Below, piece after piece: positions 61,479-64,000 of a stretch of 64,000 nucleotides of DNA (its first letter is position 1; each line of letters opens with the position of its first letter). The DNA comes from Mucilaginibacter inviolabilis. GTDB taxonomy: Bacteria > Bacteroidota > Bacteroidia > Sphingobacteriales > Sphingobacteriaceae. The notes under the pieces are model-generated. The model did not search any database. It was not told where the DNA came from and saw only the letters and a program-made list of their open reading frames with translations. A program made the translations under genes and the position numbers. Where the stretch lies: NCBI RefSeq assembly GCF_011089895.1, contig NZ_JAANAT010000004.1:372001-436000 (forward strand), given 5' to 3'.

Positions 61479-62396
61479 TTAATTGGAATGTATTAAACTC
61501 TTGTCTTTAGCGGCTTGTTTTTTGGGGTCCACGTATTCTGCATCGCTATTACTGGGGATGTTACGCATATCCAGGTTTTCTACATATACCCAACGACCAT
61601 TCTTTAGCTTATAACCATCGTAGGTTAAATCGGGGCCAAATGTTTCGGGTTGATCCTTCATTTTTTTATCCGGCGGAGCCAGGTGATCAAATACAATCAG
61701 ATTTTGATCCGATACATAGCGCAGCAGCATAGATACCTGCCGGGTGTATTCAAATATGACGCGCTTGCGGCTTTTACCGTTGCCATCAAAAACAGGCATG
61801 CCGAACGTAGGCTTATCGCCATTGTTGAATGACAATATCTCCAATACTTTCTTAGTCGATTTTACGGTGTTACCCTTCCAGCCCAGCAACACATAATATG
61901 GCTTCTGCGCATAAACCGGGATGATCTTATAATACTGTGCGCCATACCATTTACGGTTGTCGGTCACCGAATCCTCCGGGTTTTTGAGCAGGGGAGAATA
62001 ATCTTCCAATGGGAACATTTTAAGTGGCCCACCACTATTGAGTTGAATGGTGCCGTAAAAGCGGTAACTGCCATCCTGGTTCATTACGTGCCAGCTCATG
62101 ATCCGGAAACGGTTATCGGGCGAGTTCAAAATGCTGATGTTTTTAACCGAATCAAAAGGAAAAAGGAACGAATTGTTGATTTTTAAGGCGCTCACCAATG
62201 TTTTAATAAACTGATAGTTTGCGTTTTTACGTTCCAAGTCATTCTCATCATTCACTATTTTTTTTCCTAGCGAGGCAAGGCTATCCTGGTAAATATTTAA
62301 TTGTTTTATGCGTGAGCTCTCGTCTGAGTGCTGACCAAAAGTCTGGCTGCAAATAAACAGGGAGATTACGAACAGAAACAAGCGCCTGGCTACCAT
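61479..62396 (-). CDS. Exported protein of unknown function
   Basis: 305 residues with a signal peptide (cut near TFGQ, about residue 22). An N-terminal helical, charged segment (about 25-75) is followed by a beta-rich region with 'FRIMSWHVMNQDGSYRFYGTIQLN', 'KPYYVLLGWKGN' and 'VIFEYTRQVSMLLRYV'. I recognise no domain or catalytic motif. Similar 300-residue exported proteins are, as far as I recall, common in Sphingobacteria. It is monocistronic. Confidence 0.8.
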   Translation of the reverse strand: MVARRLFLFVISLFICSQTFGQHSDESSRIKQLNIYQDSLASLGKKIVNDENDLERKNANYQFIKTLVSALKINNSFLFPFDSVKNISILNSPDNRFRIMSWHVMNQDGSYRFYGTIQLNSGGPLKMFPLEDYSPLLKNPEDSVTDNRKWYGAQYYKIIPVYAQKPYYVLLGWKGNTVKSTKKVLEILSFNNGDKPTFGMPVFDGNGKSRKRVIFEYTRQVSMLLRYVSDQNLIVFDHLAPPDKKMKDQPETFGPDLTYDGYKLKNGRWVYVENLDMRNIPSNSDAEYVDPKKQAAKDKSLIHSN

Positions 62397-62492
62397 ACCG
62401 GGTATTTAAAAATTAACATGATGTTGCCGCTAAATTAATAATTTATCCTAATAGCCGTTGTAACTTGTAGTTCAGCAGCCAGTTTATTTAAT

Positions 62493-63671
62493 TTAACGTA
62501 AATTTTCAATAACCATTGCGCTGGCACCGCCACCTCCATTACAAATTCCGGCGGCGCCGTATTTGCCTTTATTTTGCTGTAAAACAGAGAGTAAGGTAAC
62601 TATGATGCGCGCTCCCGAAGCACCCAGCGGGTGACCTAATGAAACAGCGCCTCCGTTAACATTTACCTTAGCTGGATCGAGTTTTAAAAGTTGATTGTTA
62701 GCAATCGATACTACGGAAAATGCTTCGTTGATTTCAAAAAAGTCGATCTGATCTGCTGATAAGCCCGCGCGGTGCAACGCCAGTGGGATGGCTTTGGATG
62801 GGGCAGTAGTGAACCATTCAGGAGCCTGCTGTGCATCGGCATGGGCTACTATTTTGGCTAATGGTTTAATGCCCAGCTCGTCTGCTTTTTCTTTGCTCAT
62901 GAGCACTAAAGCGGCCGCGCCATCATTTAAGGTAGATGCATTGGCGGCCGTTACGGTACCGTCCTTTTTAAATACAGGTTTTAGTGAAGGTATTTTCTCA
63001 AACTTTACGGCTTTGGGTTCTTCATCCTCGGCAAATAAAGTGGTATCGCCTTTTTTATCTTTAAGCTCAACGGGGGTTATTTCGTCTTTGAATTTGCCTT
63101 CGGTCTGGGCTTTTTGAGCACGGTTGTAAGACTCTATAGCAAAAGCATCCTGCTCTTCGCGACTAATATGACAGTCGGTAGCGCATAATTCGGCTGCTGA
63201 GCCCATGTGATAGTCATTATAAACATCCCAGAGACCATCTTTTATCAATCCGTCGGTGATTTGGCCGTTGCCCAGGCGATAGCCATTGCGGGCTTTATCC
63301 AGGTAATAGGGCACATTGCTCATACTTTCCATGCCGCCCGCAACTACAATATCATTTTGACCTATGGCGATGCTTTGCGCAGCCAGCATAATAGCTTTCA
63401 TGCCTGATGCGCATACTTTATTTACTGTGGTAGCAGGTAAATAGGGTAGACCGGCAAATATAGCTGCCTGGGTAGCAGGTGCCTGGCCTAAATTGGCCGA
63501 TAGCACATTGCCCATATAAACTTCCTGTATCTGGTCGGGTTTCAGTCCCGATTTTTCGATTGCTGATTTGATGGCTAAAGCACCCAGTTGTGTGGCGTTT
63601 AAGGTGGCTAAGCTGCCCCCAAAGCTGCCAATGGGCGTGCGTGTGGCAGCCACTATTACTACTTCTTTCAT
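62493..63671 (-). CDS. Acetyl-CoA C-acyltransferase (thiolase)
   Basis: 392 residues from the ATG at 63669-63671 (MKEVVIVAATRTPIGSF), the normal thiolase start. Catalytic residues are complete: the acyl-accepting cysteine in 'VNKVCASGMKAIMLA', the histidine in 'GGAVSLGHPLGASGARI', and the second cysteine in 'GICNGGGGASAMVIE'. It can build acetoacetyl-CoA from acetyl-CoA or split 3-ketoacyl-CoA; the sequence alone does not separate the two. No beta-oxidation gene lies beside it. Confidence 0.93.
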   Translation of the reverse strand: MKEVVIVAATRTPIGSFGGSLATLNATQLGALAIKSAIEKSGLKPDQIQEVYMGNVLSANLGQAPATQAAIFAGLPYLPATTVNKVCASGMKAIMLAAQSIAIGQNDIVVAGGMESMSNVPYYLDKARNGYRLGNGQITDGLIKDGLWDVYNDYHMGSAAELCATDCHISREEQDAFAIESYNRAQKAQTEGKFKDEITPVELKDKKGDTTLFAEDEEPKAVKFEKIPSLKPVFKKDGTVTAANASTLNDGAAALVLMSKEKADELGIKPLAKIVAHADAQQAPEWFTTAPSKAIPLALHRAGLSADQIDFFEINEAFSVVSIANNQLLKLDPAKVNVNGGAVSLGHPLGASGARIIVTLLSVLQQNKGKYGAAGICNGGGGASAMVIENLR

Positions 63672-63848
63672 GTGTCCCTCATTAAATTGGTGTGGCAAAT
63701 TTAGTTATTTTGATGAAAGGAAAAAGCTATGCATGCATAATAATTTACAATCGGTCAGGATAACGATTTTTAGTTTTATTTTTTTCTCCATACCATTTGA
63801 CAGGTGGGCAGCAGGTGCGCCTTTGCCGGGCTGTGTATACCCCAAAAA

Positions 63849-63989
63849 ACTTTTTAAACCTTAAATTTTAACAAATTTCTACTCAAAATGGGGCGAAAAT
63901 CGATCAAAAATGGCTTGGAAAAACCTCATTTTAACACTTTTTAACAAATTTTAACACGGTTTTGAGTGCTTTTTTAAACTTTAAAAAGT
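63849..63989 (+). repeat. 141-bp dispersed element, copy C
   Basis: Starts ACTTTTTAAACC as in copy B and ends CTTTAAAAAGT at 63979-63989. The 26-bp core shared by all copies is at 63927-63952. TTTTAAC recurs here at about 10-base spacing. It diverges more than A and B from each other in the middle. The window ends 11 bases later, so any following hairpin cannot be checked. The 170 bases between the thiolase start and this copy show no other feature. Confidence 0.8.
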
Positions 63990-64000
63990 ATTAAATAATT

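Noticed and set aside
63568..63864. A 98-codon plus-strand frame at the right end
   Set aside because: Antisense to the thiolase start and then non-coding; no protein character.

Overview
The window looks like a chromosomal segment of a Bacteroidota member, most likely family Sphingobacteriaceae (Mucilaginibacter/Pedobacter-like). This rests on several signs: the fused SecDF, Rho with a long low-complexity N-terminal insertion, tandem DUF3857 proteins, BlaI/M56 pairs, a periplasmic GH3 enzyme, and repeated TAnnTTTG-type -7 promoter boxes, in a moderately AT-rich sequence. I see no rRNA, tRNA, CRISPR array, prophage or intact insertion sequence. Genus assignment is inference.

Layout. 1-5.4 kb: edge of a possible glyoxalase-family gene, a Crp/Fnr regulator, a DUF4262 protein, an encapsulated-ferritin-like protein with no shell gene beside it, a macrodomain protein, a Kelch protein, a second Crp/Fnr regulator, and an alpha/beta hydrolase broken by one in-frame TAG. 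5.4-11.5 kb: a dense block of nested inverted repeats, a GH3 glycosidase, a DUF4288 protein, a DUF2071-like protein behind a dispersed 142-bp repeat, and a ROK regulator. 11.6-25.6 kb (mostly minus strand): HMG-CoA lyase, type II NADH dehydrogenase, SecDF, folA, a Doc-type toxin-antitoxin pair, thyA, ispE (plus strand), a beta-hydroxyacid dehydrogenase, an AT-rich gene-free island, an EamA transporter, an LptF/G permease and tgt. 25.9-42.3 kb: glycosyltransferase/ECF sigma/rsmG overlapping operon, M56 peptidase with BlaI and three operator palindromes, dprA, sixA, a heptosyltransferase-like protein, polX, sppA, folK, an Hpt protein, purS, pssA, rho and pyrF. 42.5-64 kb: tandem S9 peptidases, an NlpC/P60 lipoprotein, a TMEM175-like channel, a 42-residue membrane protein, tandem DUF3857 proteins, an exonuclease, queG, a SpoIIAA-like protein, tandem deacetylase lipoproteins, an exported Gfo/Idh protein, ruvB, a polyprenol-phosphate glycosyltransferase, a peptide transporter, a hypothetical exported protein and a thiolase.

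Most genes are housekeeping and not organised in pathway operons: folate/thymidylate functions (folA, thyA, folK), queuosine (tgt, queG), DNA processing (dprA, polX, ruvB) and purine/pyrimidine synthesis (purS, pyrF) are scattered. Tandem paralogue pairs recur (S9, DUF3857, deacetylases), and in the DUF3857 pair one member has lost its catalytic residues. PolX and Tgt also lack residues usually needed for part of their chemistry.

The most unusual non-coding signal is a dispersed element of 141-142 bp with 11-12 bp terminal inverted repeats (copies at 9197-9338, 34968-35109, 63849-63989). It carries helically phased TTTTAAC repeats, and two copies are followed at a similar distance by a hairpin whose stem sequence differs but whose pairing is kept. 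A second theme is that many intergenic gaps hold a private hairpin built from a short word repeated on one arm and complemented on the other.
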